A DNA stretch of 64,000 nucleotides from Hydractinia symbiolongicarpus (lineage: Eukaryota > Cnidaria > Hydrozoa > Anthoathecata > Hydractiniidae): NCBI RefSeq assembly GCF_029227915.1, contig NC_079883.1:434001-498000 (forward strand), in the 5' to 3' direction. How positions within the stretch are numbered: the stretch's first letter is position 1; every line of letters begins with the position of its first letter. Below the pieces are notes generated by a model. The model saw only the letters and a program-made list of their open reading frames with translations, was not told where the DNA came from and searched no databases. Positions 21,568 through 36,300 of the stretch are shown piece by piece. Position numbers and translations under genes: made by a program.

Positions 21568-24406
21568 GCACGAGACTTGTAGTTTTCAAAAATGTTTTCA
21601 TTTTTGATGAGACGCTGAATAAAAGAAGTTTAATTGCCGGCAAACGAAAACCCGCGAATTCTCGTAAATCCCGGGCTTGGCCCGTATAGTCGAATGTATA
21701 CAAAGAAAGTACCCTGTCAGTAAACTCATTTCTCGAACGATTTTTTAAATTATTTTTTCACCACTAACACGCATGAGACTTGTAGTTTTCAAAAATGTTT
21801 TCATTTTTGATGAGACGCTGAATAAAAGAAGTTTAATCGCCGGCAAACAAAAATCCGCGATTTCCCGTAAATCCCGTGCTTGGCCCGTATAGTCGAGTAT
21901 ATACAAAGAAAGTACCCTGTGAGTAAACTCATTTCCAGAACGATTTTTTAAATTATTTTTTCACCACTAAATCGCATGAGACTTGTAGTTTTCAAAAATG
22001 TTTTCATTTTTGATGAGACGCGGAATAAAAGAAGTTTAATCGCCGGCAAACGAAAACCCGCGATTTCCCGTAAATCCCGGACTCGGCCCGTATAGTCAAA
22101 AGTATACAAAGAAAGTACCCAGGGAGTAAACTCATTTCCCGAACGATTTTTTAAATTATTTTTTCACCACTAAAACGCATGAGACTTGTAGTTTTCAAAA
22201 ATGTTTTCATTTTTGATGAGACGCGGAATAAGAGAAGTTTAATCGCCGGCAAACGAAAACCCGCGATTTCCCGTAAATCCCGTGCTTGGCCCGTATAGTC
22301 GAGTACATACAAAGAAAGTACCCTGTGAGTAAACTCATTTCCAGAACGATTTTTTAAATTATCTTTTCACCACTAAAACGCATGAGACTTGTAGTTTTCA
22401 AAAATGTTTTCATTTTTGATGAGACCCTGAATAAAAGAAGTTTAATCGCCGGCACACGAAAACCCGCGAATTCCCGTAAATCCTGGACTCTACCCGTATA
22501 TTCAAAAGTATACAAAGAAAATACCCAGGGAGTAAACACATTTCCCAGATGATTTTGTAAATTATTTTTCACCACTAAAACGCATGAGACTTGTAGTTTT
22601 CAGGAATGTTTTCATTTTTGATGAGACGCTTAATGAAAGAAGTTTAATCAACGGCAAACGAAAACTCGCGATTTCCCGTAAATCCCGGGCTTGGCCCGTA
22701 TAGTCGAATGTATACAAAGAAAGTACCCTGTGAGTAAACTCATTTCTCGAACGATTTTTTAAATTATTTTTTCACCACTAAAACGCATGAGACTTGTAGT
22801 TTTCAAAAATGTTTTCATTTTTGATGAGACGCGGAATAAAAGAAGTTTAATCGCCGGCAAACGAAAACCCGCAATTTCCCGTAAATCCCGTGCTTGGCTC
22901 GTATAGTCGAGTATATACAAAGAAAGTACCCTGTGAGTAAACTCCTTTCCAGAACGATTTTTTATATTATCTTTTCACCACTAAAACGCATGAGACTTGT
23001 AGTTTTCAAAAATGTTTTCATTTTTGATGAGACGCTGAATAAAAGAAGTTTAATTGCCGGCAAACGAAAACCCGCGAATTCTCGTAAATCCCGGGCTTGG
23101 CCCGTATAGTCGAATGTATACAAAGAAAGTACCCTGTCAGTAAACTCATTTCTCGAACGATTTTTTAAATTATTTTTTCACCACTAACACGCATGAGAAT
23201 TGTAGTTTTCAAAAATGTTTTCATTTTTGATGAGACGCTGAATAAAAGAAGTTTAATCGCCGGCAAACAAAAATCCGCGATTTCCCGTAAATCCCGTGCT
23301 TGGCCCGTATAGTCGAGTATATACAAAGAAAGTACCCTGTGAGTAAACTCATTTCCAGAACGATTTTTTAAATTATTTTTTCACCACTAAATCGCATGAG
23401 ACTTGTAGTTTTCAAAAATGTTTTCATTTTTGATGAGACGCGGAATAAAAGAAGTTTAATCGCCGTCAAACGAAAACCCGCGATTTCCCGTAAATCCCGG
23501 ACTCGGCCCGTATAGTCAAAAGTATACAAAGAAAGTACCCAGGGAGTAAACTCATTTCCCGAACGATTTTTTAAATTATTTTTTCACCACTAAAACGCAT
23601 GAGACTTGTAGTTTTCAAAAATGTTTTCATTTTTGATGAGACGCGGAATAAGAGAAGTTTAATCGCCGGCAAACGAAAACCCGCGATTTCCCGTAAATCC
23701 CGTGCTTGGCCGGTATAGTCGAGTACATACAAAGAAAGTACCCTGTGAGTAAACTCATTTCCAGAACGATTTTTTAAATTATCTTTTCACCACTAAAACG
23801 CATGAGACTTGTAGTTTTCAAAAATGTTTTCATTTTTGATGAGACCCTGAATAAAAGAAGTTTAATCGCCGGCACACGAAAACCCGCGAATTCCCGTAAA
23901 TCCTGGACTCGGCCCGTATAGTCAAAAGTATACAAAGAAAATACCCAGGGAGTAAACACATTTCCCAGATGATTTTTTAAATTATTTTTCACCACTAAAA
24001 CGCATGAGACTTGTAGTTTTCAGGAATGTTTTCATTTTTGATGAGACGCTTAATGAAAGAAGTTTAATCGCCGGCAAACGAAAACTCGCGATTTCCCGTA
24101 AATCCCGGGCTTGGCCCGTATAGTCGAATGTATACAAAGAAAGTACCCTGTGAGTAAACTCATTTCTCGAACGATTTTTTAAATTATTTTTTCACCACTA
24201 AAACGCATGAGACTTGTAGTTTTCAAAAATGTTTTCATTTTTGATGAGACGCGGAAAAGAGAAGTTTAATCGCCGGCAAACGAAAACCCGCGATTTCCCG
24301 TAAATCCCGTGCTTGGCCCGTATAGTCGAGTATATACAAAGAAATTACCCTGTGAGTAAACTCCTTTCCAGAACAATTTTTTATATTATCTTTTCACCAC
24401 TAAAAC
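21568..24406 (+). repeat. Tandem 7-monomer HOR, two copies (1,420 and 1,419 bp)
   Basis: The copies are 21568-22987 and 22988-24406. Shared rare markers at a 1,420-bp offset are TTAATTGCCGG with AATTCTCG (21631 and 23051) and GGCACACGAAAACC (about 22450 and 23870). The second copy ends in a monomer with a one-base deletion (GCGGAAAAGAG at 24251) that carries K-type features, where the first copy has a G-like monomer. Confidence 0.8.
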
Positions 24407-24609
24407 GCATGAGACTTGTAGTTTTCAGGAATGTTTTCATTTTTGATGAGACGCTTAATGAAAGAAGTTTAATCGCCGGCAAACGAAAACCCGCGATTTC
24501 CCGTAAATCCCGGGCTTGGCCCGTATAGTCGAATGTATACAAAAAAAGTACCCTGTGAGTAAACTCATTTCCCGAACGATTTTTTAAATTATTTTTTCAC
24601 CACTAAAAC
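24407..24609 (+). repeat. Representative family-L monomer
   Basis: Diagnostic states are TTTTCAGGAATG, which disrupts the left arm of the monomer dyad, then GACGCTTAATGAAAG, GGGCTTGG and GTCGAATG. Family L is absent from the first 16 kb, frequent from 16.5 to 46 kb, and present in a modified form (GAAAGAGG, CAAAAAACCC) after 46 kb. Confidence 0.75.
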
Positions 24610-24812
24610 GCATGAGACTTGTAGTTTTCAAAAATGTTTTCATTTTTGATGAGACGCGGAATAAGAGAAGTTTAATCGCCGGCAAACGAAAACCCGCGAT
24701 TTCCCGTAAATCCCGTGCTTGGCCCGTATAGTCGAGTACATACAAAAAAAGTACCCTGTGAGTAAACTCATTTCCAGAACGATTTTTTAAATTATCTTTT
24801 CACCACTAAAAC
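24610..24812 (+). repeat. Representative family-K monomer
   Basis: Diagnostic states are GCGGAATAAGAGAAG, CGTGCTTGG and GTCGAGTACATAC, followed by a longer A run (CAAAAAAAGTACC). The A-run length varies between copies, with one A fewer at about 30225 and 31645. Family K is seen only between about 16 and 42 kb, so it marks a middle domain of the array. Confidence 0.75.
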
Positions 24813-25820
24813 GCATGAGACTTGTAGTTTTCAAAAATGTTTTCATTTTTGATGAGACCCTGAATAAAAGAAGTTTAATCGCCCGCAAACGAAAACCCGC
24901 GATTTCCCGTAAATCCCGGACTCGGCCCGTATAGTCGAGTATATACAAAGAAAGTACCCTGTGAGTAAACTCCTTTCCAGAACGATTTTTTATATTATCT
25001 TTTCCCCACTAAAACGCATGAGACTTCTAGTTTTCAGGAATGTTTTCATTTTTGATGAGACGCTTAATAAAAGAAGTTTAATCGCCGGCAAACGAAAACC
25101 CGCGATTTCCCGTAAATCCTGGGCTTGGCCCGTATAGTCGAATGTATACAAAAAAAGTACCCTGTGAGTAAACTCATTTCCCGAACGATTTTTTAAATTA
25201 TTTTTTCACCACTAAAACGCATGAGACTTGTAGTTTTCAAAAATGTTTTCATTTTTGATGAGACGCGGAATAAGAGAAGTTTAATCGCCGGCAAACGAAA
25301 ACCCGCGATTTCCAGTAAATCCCGTGCTTGGCCCGTATAGTCGAGTACATACAAAAAAAGTACCCTGTGAGTAAACTCATTTCCAGAACGATTTTTTAAA
25401 TTATCTTTTCACCACTAAAACGCATGAGACTTGTAGTTTTCAAAAATGTTTTCATTTTTGATGAGACCCTGAATAAAAGAAGTTTAATCGCCCGCAAACG
25501 AAAACCCGCGATTTCCCGTAAATCCCGGACTCGGCCCGTATAGTCAAAAGTATACAAAGAAAGTACCCTGCGAGTAAACCCATTTCCAGAACGATTTTTT
25601 AAATTATCTTTTCACCACTAAAACGCACGAGACTTGTAGTTTTCAGGAATGTTTTCATTTTTGATGAGACGCTTAATGAAAGAAGTTTAATCGCCGGCAA
25701 ACGAAAACCCGCGAATTCCCGTAAATCCTGGACTCGGCCCGTATAGTCGAATGTATACAAAGAAAGTACCCTGTGAGTAAACTCATTTCTCGAACGATTT
25801 TTTAAATTATTTTTACACCA

Positions 25821-28440
25821 CTAAAACGCATGAGACTTGTAGTTTTCAAAAATGTTTTCATTTTTGATGAGACGCAGAATAAAAGAAGTTTAATCGCCGG
25901 CAAACGAAAACCCGCAATTTCCCGTAAATCCCGTGCTTGGCTCGTATAGTCGAGTATATACAAAGAAAGTACCCTGTGAGTAAACTCCTTTCCAGAACGA
26001 TTTTTTATATTATCTTTTCACCACTAAAACGCATGAGACTTGTAGTTTTCAAAAATGTTTTCATTTTTGATGAGACGCGGAATAAAAGAAGTTTAATCGC
26101 CGGCAAACGAAAACCCGCGATTTCCCGTAAATCCCGGACTCGGCCCGTATAGTCAAAAGTACACAAAGAAAATACCCAGGGAGTAAACACATTTCCCGAA
26201 CGATTTTTTAAATTTTTTTTTCACCACTAAAACGTATGAGACTTGTAGTTTTCAAAAATGTTTTCATTTTTGATGAGACGCTGAATAAAAGAAGTTTAAT
26301 CGCCCGCAAACGAAAACCCGCGATTTCCCGTAAATCCCGGGCTCGGCCCGTATAGTCAAAAGTATACAAAGAAAGTACCCTGCGAGTAAACTCATTTCCA
26401 GAACGATTTTTTAAATTATCTTTTCACCACTAAAACGCACGAGACTTGTAGTTTTCAGGAATGTTTTCATTTTTGATGAGACGCTTAATGAAAGAAGTTT
26501 AATCGCCGGCAAACGAAAACCCGCGAATTCCCGTAAATCCTGGACTTGGCCCGTATAGTCGAATGTATACAAAGAAAGTACCCTGTGAGTAAACTCATTT
26601 CTCGAACGATTTTTTAAATTATTTTTTCACCACTGAAACGCAGGAGACTTGTAGTTTTCAAAAATGTTTTCATTTTTGATGAGACGCAGAATAAAAGAAG
26701 TTTAATCGCCGGCAAACGAAAACCCGCAATTTCCCGTAAATCCCGTGCTTGGCTCGTATAGTCGAGTATATACAAAGAAAGTACCCTGTGAGTAAACTCC
26801 TTTCCAGAACGATTTTTTATATTATCTTTTCACCACTAAAACGCATGAGACTTGTAGTTTTCAAAAATGTTTTCATTTTTGATGAGACGCGGAATAAAAG
26901 AAGTTTAATCGCCGGCAAACGAAAACCCGCGATTTCCCGTAAATCCCGGACTCGGCCCGTATAGTCAAAAGTACACAAAGAAAATACCCAGGGAGTAAAC
27001 ACATTTCCCGAACGATTTTTTAAATTTTTTTTTCACCACTAAAACGTATGAGACTTGTAGTTTTCAAAAATGTTTTCATTTTTGATGAGACGCTGAATAA
27101 AAGAAGTTTAATCGCCCGCAAACGAAAACCCGCGATTTCCCGTAAATCCCGGACTCGGCCCGTATAGTCAAAAGTATACAAAGAAAGTACCCTGCGAGTA
27201 AACTCATTTCCAGAACTATTTTTTAAATTATCTTTTCACCACTAAAACGCACGAGACTTGTAGTTTTTAAAAATGTTTTCATTTTTGATGAGACGCTGAA
27301 TAAAAGAAGTTTAATCGCCGGCAAACGAAAACCCGCGAATTCCCGTAAATCCCGGGCTTGGCCCGTATAGTCGAATGTATACAAAGAAAGTACCCTGTGA
27401 GTAAACTCATTTCTCGAACGATTTTTTAAATTATTTTTTCACCACTAACACGCATGAGACTTGTAGTTTTCAAAAATGTTTTCATTTTTGATGAGACGCT
27501 GAATAAAAGAAGTTTAATCGCCGGCAAACAAAAATCCGCGATTTCCTGTAAATCCCGTGCTTGGCCCGTATAGTCGAGTACATACAAAGAAAGTACCCTG
27601 TGAGTAAACTCATTTCTCGAACGATTTTTTAAATTATTTTTTCACCACTAAAACGCATGAGACTTGTAGTTTTCAAAAATGTTTTCATTTTTGATGAGAC
27701 GCAGAATAAAAGAAGTTTAATCGCCGGCAAACGAAAACCCGCAATTTCCCGTAAATCCCGTGCTTGGCTCGTATAGTCGAGTATATACAAAGAAAGTACC
27801 CTGTGAGTAAACTCCTTTCCAGAACGATTTTTTATATTATCTTTTCACCACTAAAACGCATGAGACTTGTAGTTTTCAAAAATGTTTTCATTTTTGATGA
27901 GACGCGGAATAAAAGAAGTTTAATCGCCGGCAAACGAAAACCCGCGATTTCCCGTAAATCCCGGACTCCGCCCGTATAGTCAAAAGTACACAAAGAAAAT
28001 ACCCAGGGAGTAAACACATTTCCCGAACGATTTTTTAAATTATTTTTTCACCACTAAAACGTATGAGACTTGTAGTTTTCAAAAATGTTTTCATTTTTGA
28101 TGAGACGCTGAATAAAAGAAGTTTAATCGCCCGCAAACGAAAACCCGCGATTTCCCGTAAATCCCGGACTCGGCCCGTATAGTCAAAAGTATACAAAGAA
28201 AGTACCCTGCGAGTAAACTCATTTCCAGAACGATTTTTTAAATTATCTTTTCACCACTAAAACGCACGAGACTTGTAGTTTTCAAAAATGTTTTCATTTT
28301 TGATGAGACGCTGAATAAAAGAAGTTTAATCGCCGGCAAACGAAAACCCGCGAATTCCCGTAAATCCCGGGCTTGGCCCGTATAGTCGAATGTATACAAA
28401 GAAAGTACCCTGTGAGAAAACTCATTTCTCGAACGATTTT
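25821..28440 (+). repeat. G-H-A blocks in 4- and 5-monomer arrangement
   Basis: G-H-A-L, G-H-A-B-E and G-H-A-B follow in order. G monomers lie 812 and then 1,015 bp apart. The A tails here often have AAATTTTTTTTTC in place of AAATTATTTTTTC. The same G-H-A core appears near 664, 11626, 15076, 33337, 35570 and 36991, so this three-monomer core has spread widely through the array. Confidence 0.72.
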
Positions 28441-28879
28441 TTAAATTATTTTTTCACCACTAACACGCATGAGACTTGTAGTTTTCAAAAATGTTTTCAT
28501 TTTTGATGAGACGCTGAATAAAAGAAGTTTAATCGCCGGCAAACAAAAATCCGCGATTTCCCGTAAATCCCGTGCTTGGCCCGTATAGTCGAGTATATAC
28601 AAAGAAAGTACCCTGTGAGTAAACTCATTTCCAGAACGATTTTTTAAATTATTTTTTCACCACTAAAACGCATGAGACTTGTAGTTTTCAAAAATGTTTT
28701 CATTTTTGATGAGACGCGGAATAAGAGAAGTTTAATCGCCGGCAAACAAAAACCCGCGATTTCCCGTAAATCCCGTGCTTGGCCCGTATAGTCGAGTACA
28801 TACAAAGAAAGTACCCTGTGAGTAAACTCATTTCCAGAACGATTTTTTAAATTATCTTTTCACCACTAAAACGCATGAG

Positions 28880-31800
28880 ACTTGTAGTTTTCAAAAATGT
28901 TTTCATTTTTGATGAGACGCTGAATAAAAGAAGTTTAATCGCCGGCAAACGAAAACCCGCGAATTCCCGTAAATCCCGGGCTTGGCCCGTATAGTCGAAT
29001 GTATACAAAGAAAGTACCCTGTGAGTAAACTCATTTCTCGAACGATTTTTTAAATTATTTTTTCACCACTAACACGCATGAGACTTGTAGTTTTCAAAAA
29101 TGTTTTCATTTTTGATGAGACGCTGAATAAAAGAAGTTTAATCGCCGGCAAACAAAAATCCGCGATTTCCCGTAAATCCCGTGCTTGGCCCGTATAGTCG
29201 AGTATATACAAAGAAAGTACCCTGTGAGTAAACTCATTTCCAGAACGATTTTTTAAATTATTTTTTCACCACTAAAACGCATGAGACTTGTAGCTTTCAA
29301 AAATGTTTTCATTTTTGATGAGACGCGGAATAAAAAACGTTTAATCGCCGGCAAACGAAAACCCGCGATTTCCCGTAAATCCCGGACTCGGCCCGTATAG
29401 TCAAAAGTATACAAAGAAAGTACCCAGGGAGTAAACTCATTTCCCGAACGATTTTTTAAATTATTTTTTCACCACTAAAACGCATGAGACTTGTAGTTTT
29501 CAAAAATGTTTTCATTTTTGATGAGACGCGGAATAAGAGAAGTTTAATCGCCGGCAAACGAAAACCCGCGATTTCCCGTAAATCCCGGGCTTGGCCCGTA
29601 TAGTCGAATGTATACAAAAAAAGTACCCTGTAAGTAAACTCATTTCCCGAACGATTTTTTAAATTATTTTTTCACCACTAAAACGCATGAGACTTGTAGT
29701 TTTCAAAAATGTTTTCATTTTTGATGAGACGCGGAATAAGAGAAGTTTAATCGCCGGCAAACGAAAACCCGCGATTTCCCGTAAATCCCGTGCTTGGCCC
29801 GTATAGTCAAAAGTATACAAAGAAAGTACCCAGGGAGTAAACTCATTTCCCGAACGATTTTTTAAATTATTTTTTCACCACTAAAACGCATGAGACTTGT
29901 AGTTTTCAAAAATGTTTTCATTTTTGATGAGACGCGGAATAAGAGAAGTTTAATCGCCGGCAAACGAAAACCCGCGATTTCCCGTAAATCCCGGGCTTGG
30001 CCCGTATAGTCGAATGTATACAAAAAAAGTACCCTGTGAGTAAACTCATTTCCCGAACGATTTTTTAAATTATTTTTTCACCACTAAAACGCATGAGACT
30101 TGTAGTTTTCAAAAATGTTTTCATTTTTGATGAGACGCGGAATAAGAGAAGTTTAATCGCCGGCAAACGAAAACCCGCGATTTCCCGTAAATCCCGTGCT
30201 TGGCCCGTATAGTCGAGTACATACAAAAAAGTACCCTGTGAGTAAACTCATTTCCAGAACGATTTTTTAAATTATCTTTTCACCACTAAAACGCATGAGA
30301 CTTGTAGTTTTCAAAAATGTTTTCATTTTTGATGAGACCCTGAATAAAAGAAGTTTAATCGCCCGCAAACGAAAACCCGCGATTTCCCGTAAATCCCGGA
30401 CTCGGCCCGTATAGTCAAAAGTATACAAAGAAAGTACCCTGTGAGTAAACTCATTTCCAGAACGATTTTTTAAATTATCTTTTCACCACTAAAACGCATG
30501 AGACTTGTAGTTTTCAAAAATGTTTTCATTTTTGATGAGACCCTGAATAAAAGAAGTTTAATCGCCGGCAAACGAAAACCCGCGAATTCCCGTAAATCCT
30601 GGACTCGGCCCGTATAGTCAAAAGTATACAAAGAAAATACCCAGGGAGTAAACACATTTCCCAAACGATTTTTTAAATTATTTTTTCACCACTAAAACGC
30701 ATGAGACTTGTAGTTTTCAGGAATGTTTTCATTTTTGATGAGACCCTGAATAAAAGAAGTTTAATCGCCGGCAAACGAAAACCCGCGAATTCCCGTAAAT
30801 CCCGGGCTTGGCCCGTATAGTCGAATGTATACAAAGAAAGTACCCTGTGAGTAAACTCATTTCTCGAACGATTTTTTAAATTATTTTTTCACCACTAACA
30901 CGCATGAGACTTGTAGTTTTCAAAAATGTTTTCATTTTTGATGAGACGCTGAATAAAAGAAGTTTAATCGCCGGCAAACAAAAATCCGCGATTTCCCGTA
31001 AATCCCGTGCTTGGCCCGTATAGTCGAGTATATACAAAGAAAGTACCCTGTGAGTAAACTCATTTCCAGAACGATTTTTTAAATTATTTTTTCACCACTA
31101 AAACGCATGAGACTTGTAGCTTTCAAAAATGTTTTCATTTTTGATGAGACGCGGAATAAAAAACGTTTAATCGCCGGCAAACGAAAACCCGCGATTTCCC
31201 GTAAATCCCGGACTCGGCCCGTATAGTCAAAAGTATACAAAGAAAGTACCCAGGGAGTAAACTCATTTCCCGAACGATTTTTTAAATTATTTTTTCACCA
31301 CTAAAACGCATGAGACTTGTAGTTTTCAAAAATGTTTTCATTTTTGATGAGACGCGGAATAAGAGAAGTTTAATCGCCGGCAAACGAAAACCCGCGATTT
31401 CCCGTAAATCCCGGGCTTGGCCCGTATAGTCGAATGTATACAAAAAAAGTACCCTGTGAGTAAACTCATTTCCCGAACGATTTTTTAAATTATTTTTTCA
31501 CCACTAAAACGCATGAGACTTGTAGTTTTCAAAAATGTTTTCATTTTTGATGAGACGCGGAATAAGAGAAGTTTAATCGCCGGCAAACGAAAACCCGCGA
31601 TTTCCCGTAAATCCCGTGCTTGGCCCGTATAGTCGAGTACATACAAAAAAGTACCCTGTGAGTAAACTCATTTCCAGAACGATTTTTTAAATTATCTTTT
31701 CACCACTAAAACGCATGAGACTTGTAGTTTTCAAAAATGTTTTCATTTTTGATGAGACCCTGAATAAAAGAAGTTTAATCGCCCGCAAACGAAAACCCGC

Positions 31801-31900
31801 GATTTCCCGTAAATCCCGGACTCGGCCCGTATAGTCAAAAGTATACAAAGAAAGTACCCTGTGAGTAAACTCATTTCCAGAACGATTTTTTAAATTATCT
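28880..31900 (+). repeat. Duplicated K-rich block with a 2-monomer indel
   Basis: The rare TAGCTTTC plus GCGGAATAAAAAACG monomer occurs at 29285 and 31111, 1,826 bp apart. Further right, the rare A-run variant (ACATACAAAAAAGTACC) occurs at about 30219 and 31639, only 1,420 bp apart. The offset change of 406 bp shows that two K-type monomers were gained in the left copy or lost in the right one. Confidence 0.78.
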
Positions 31901-33336
31901 TTTCACCACTAAAACGCATGAGACTTGTAGTTTTCAGGAATGTTTTCATTTTTGATGAGACCCTGAATAAAAGAAGTTTAATCGCAGGCAAACGAAAACC
32001 CGCGAATTCCCGTAAATCCTGGACTCGGCCCGTATAGTCAAAAGTGTACAAAGAAAATACCCAGGGAGTAAACACATTTCTCGAGCGATTTTTTACATTA
32101 TTTTTTCACCACTAAAACGCATGAGACTTGTAGTTTTCAGGAATGTTTTCATTTTTGATGAGACGCCTAATGAAAGAAGTTTAATCGCCGGCAAACGAAA
32201 ACCCGCGATTTCCCGTAAATCCCGGGCTTGGCCCGTATAGTCGAATGTATACAAAGAAAGTACCCTGTGAGTAAACTCATTTCTCGAACGATTTTTTAAA
32301 TTATTTTTTCACCACTAAAACGCATGAGACTTGTAGTTTTCAAAAATGTTTTCATTTTTGATGAGACGCGGAATAAAAGAAGTTTAATCGCCGTCACACG
32401 AAAACCCGCAATTTCCGGTAAATCCCGTGCTTGGCTCGTATAGTCGAGTATATACAAAGAAAGTACCCTGTGAGTAAACTCATTTCCCGAACGATTTTTT
32501 AAATTATTTTTTCACCACTAAAACGCATGAGACTTGTAGTTTTCAAAAATGTTTTCATTTTTGATGAGACGCGGAATAAGAGAAGTTTAATCGCCGGCAA
32601 ACGAAAACCCGCGATTTCCCGTAAATCCCGGGCTTGGCCCGTATAGTCGAATGTATACAAAAAAAGTACCCTGTGAGTAAACTCATTTCCCGAACGATTT
32701 TTTAAATTATTTTTTCACCACTAAAACGCATGAGACTTGTAGTTTTCAAAAATGTTTTCATTTTTGATGAGACGCGGAATAAGAGAAGTTTAATCGCCGG
32801 CAAACGAAAACCCGCGATTTCCCGTAAATCCCGTGCTTGGCCCGTATAGTCGAGTACATACAAAAAAAGTACCCTGTGAGTAAACTCATTTCCAGAACGA
32901 TTTTTTAAATTATCTTTTCACCACTAAAACGCATGAGACTTGTAGTTTTCAAAAATGTTTTCATTTTTGATGAGACCCTGAATAAAAGAAGTTTAATCGC
33001 CCGCAAACGAAAACCCGCGATTTCCCGTAAATCCCGGACTCGGCCCGTATAGTCAAAAGTATACAAAGAAAGTACCCTGCGAGTAAACTCATTTCCAGAA
33101 CGATTTTTTAAATTATCTTTTCACCACTAAAACGCACGAGACTTGTAGTTTTCAGGAATGTTTTCATTTTTGATGAGACGCTTAATGAAAGAAGTTTAAT
33201 CGCCGGCAAACGAAAACCCGCGAATTCCCGTAAATCCTGGACTCGGCCCGTATAGTCGAATGTATACAAAGAAAGTACCCTGTGAGTAAACTCATTTCTC
33301 AAACGATTTTTTAAATTATTTTTACACCACTAAAAC

Positions 33337-36300
33337 GCATGAGACTTGTAGTTTTCAAAAATGTTTTCATTTTTGATGAGACGCAGAATAAAAGAAGTTT
33401 AATCGCCGGCAAACGAAAACCCGCAATTTCCCGTAAATCCCGTGCTTGGCTCGTATAGTCGAGTATATACAAAGAAAGTACCCTGTGAGTAAACTCCCTT
33501 CCAGAACGATTTTTTATATTATCTTTTCACCACTAAAACGCATGAGACTTGTAGTTTTCAAAAATGTTTTCATTTTTGATGAGACGCGGAATAAAAGAAG
33601 TTTAATCGCCGGCAAACGAAAACCCGCGATTTCCCGTAAATCCCGGACTCGGCCCGTATAGTCAAAAGTACACAAAGAAAATACCCAGGGAGTAAACACA
33701 TTTCCCGAACGATTTTTTAAATTTTTTTTTCACCACTAAAACGTATGAGACTTGTAGTTTTCAAAAATGTTTTCATTTTTGATGAGACGCTGAATAAAAG
33801 AAGTTTAATCGCCCGCAAACGAAAACCCGCGATTTCCCGTAAATCCCGGGCTCGGCCCGTATAGTCAAAAGTATACAAAGAAAGTACCCTGCGAGTAAAC
33901 TCATTTCCAGAACGATTTTTTAAATTATCTTTTCACCACTAAAACGCACGAGACTTGTAGTTTTCAGGAATGTTTTCATTTTTGATGAGACGCGGAATAA
34001 GAGAAGTTTAATCGCCGGCAAACGAAAACCCGCGATTTCCCGTAAATCCCGGGCTTGGCCCGTATAGTCGAATGTATACAAAAAAAGTACCCTGTGAGTA
34101 AACTCATTTCCCGAACGATTTTTTAAATTATTTTTTCACCACTAAAACGCATGAGACTTGTAGTTTTCAAAAATGTTTTCATTTTTGATGAGACGCGGAA
34201 TAAGAGAAGTTTAATCGCCGGCAAACGAAAACCCGCGATTTCCCGTAAATCCCGTGCTTGGCCCGTATAGTCGAGTACATACAAAAAAAGTACCCTGTGA
34301 GTAAACTCATTTCCAGAACGATTTTTTAAATTATCTTTTCACCACTAAAACGCATGAGACTTGTAGTTTTCAAAAATGTTTTCATTTTTGATGAGACCCT
34401 GAATAAAAGAAGTTTAATCGCACGCAAACGAAAACCCGCGATTTCCCGTAAATCCCGGACTCGGCCCGTATAGTCAAAAGTATACAAAGAAAGTACCCTG
34501 CGAGTAAACTCATTTCCAGAACGATTTTTTAAATTATCTTTTCACCACTAAAACGCACGAGACTTGTAGTTTTCAGGAATGTTTTCATTTTTGATGAGAC
34601 GCTTAATGAAAGAAGTTTAATCGCCGGCAAACGAAAACCCGCGAATTCCCGTAAATCCTGGACTCGGCCCGTATAGTCGAATGTATACAAAGAAAGTACC
34701 CTGTGAGTAAACTCATTTCTCGAACGATTTTTTAAATTATTTTTTCACCACTAAAACGCATGAGACTTGTAGTTTTCAAAAATGTTTTCATTTTTGATGA
34801 GACGCGGAATAAGAGAAGTTTAATCGCCGGCAAACGAAAACCCGCGATTTCCCGTAAATCCCGGGCTTGGCCCGTATAGTCGAATGTATACAAAAAAAGT
34901 ACCCTGTGAGTAAACTCATTTCCCGAACGATTTTTTAAATTATTTTTTCACCACTAAAACGCATGAGACTTGTAGTTTTCAAAAATGTTTTCATTTTTGA
35001 TGAGACGCGGAATAAGAGAAGTTTAATCGCCGGCAAACGAAAACCCGCGATTTCCCGTAAATCCCGTGCTTGGCCCGTATAGTCGAGTACATACAAAAAA
35101 AGTACCCTGTGAGTAAACTCATTTCCAGAACGATTTTTTAAATTATCTTTTCACCACTAAAACGCATGAGACTTGTAGTTTTCAAAAATGTTTTCATTTT
35201 TGATGAGACCCTGAATAAAAGAAGTTTAATCGCACGCAAACGAAAACCCGCGATTTCCCGTAAATCCCGGACTCGGCCCGTATAGTCAAAAGTATACAAA
35301 GAAAGTACCCTGCGAGTAAACTCATTTCCAGAACGATTTTTTAAATTATCTTTTCACCACTAAAACGCACGAGACTTGTAGTTTTCAGGAATGTTTTCAT
35401 TTTTGATGAGACGCTTAATGAAAGAAGTTTAATCGCCGGCAAACGAAAACCCGCGAATTCCCGTAAATCCTGGACTCGGCCCGTATAGTCGAATGTATAC
35501 AAAGAAAGTACCCTGTGAGTAAACTCATTTCTCAAACGATTTTTTAAATTATTTTTACACCACTAAAACGCATGAGACTTGTAGTTTTCAAAAATGTTTT
35601 CATTTTTGATGAGACGCAGAATAAAAGAAGTTTAATCGCCGGCAAACGAAAACCCGCAATTTCCCGTAAATCCCGTGCTTGGCTCGTATAGTCGAGTATA
35701 TACAAAGAAAGTACCCTGTGAGTAAACTCCTTTCCAGAACGATTTTTTATATTATCTTTTCACCACTAAAACGCATGAGACTTGTAGTTTTCAAAAATGT
35801 TTTCATTTTTGATGAGACGCGGAATAAAAGAAGTTTAATCGCCGGCAAACGAAAACCCGCGATTTCCCGTAAATCCCGGACTCGGCCCGTATAGTCAAAA
35901 GTACACAAAGAAAATACCCAGGGAGTAAACACATTTCCCGAACGATTTTTTAAATTTTTTTTTCACCACTAAAACGTATGAGACTTGTAGTTTTCAAAAA
36001 TGTTTTCATTTTTGATGAGACGCTGAATAAAAGAAGTTTAATCGCCCGCAAACGAAAACCCGCGATTTCCCGTAAATCCCGGGCTCGGCCCGTATAGTCA
36101 AAAGTATACAAAGAAAGTACCCTGCGAGTAAACTCATTTCCAGAACGATTTTTTAAATTATCTTTTCACCACTAAAACGCACGAGACTTGTAGTTTTCAG
36201 GAATGTTTTCATTTTTGATGAGACGCGGAATAAGAGAAGTTTAATCGCCGGCAAACGAAAACCCGCGATTTCCCGTAAATCCCGGGCTTGGCCCGTATAG

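Larger units (their letters stand above)
24407..25620 (+). repeat. Tandem 3-monomer HOR L-K-F, two copies (609-bp period)
   Basis: TTTTCAGG occurs at 24422 and 25031, exactly 609 bp apart. Each copy continues with a K monomer and a GACCCTGA monomer containing CGCCCGC. The second copy has a private GACTTCTAG at about 25022. A third L-type monomer, with a GCACGAG start, follows at 25621. Confidence 0.75.
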
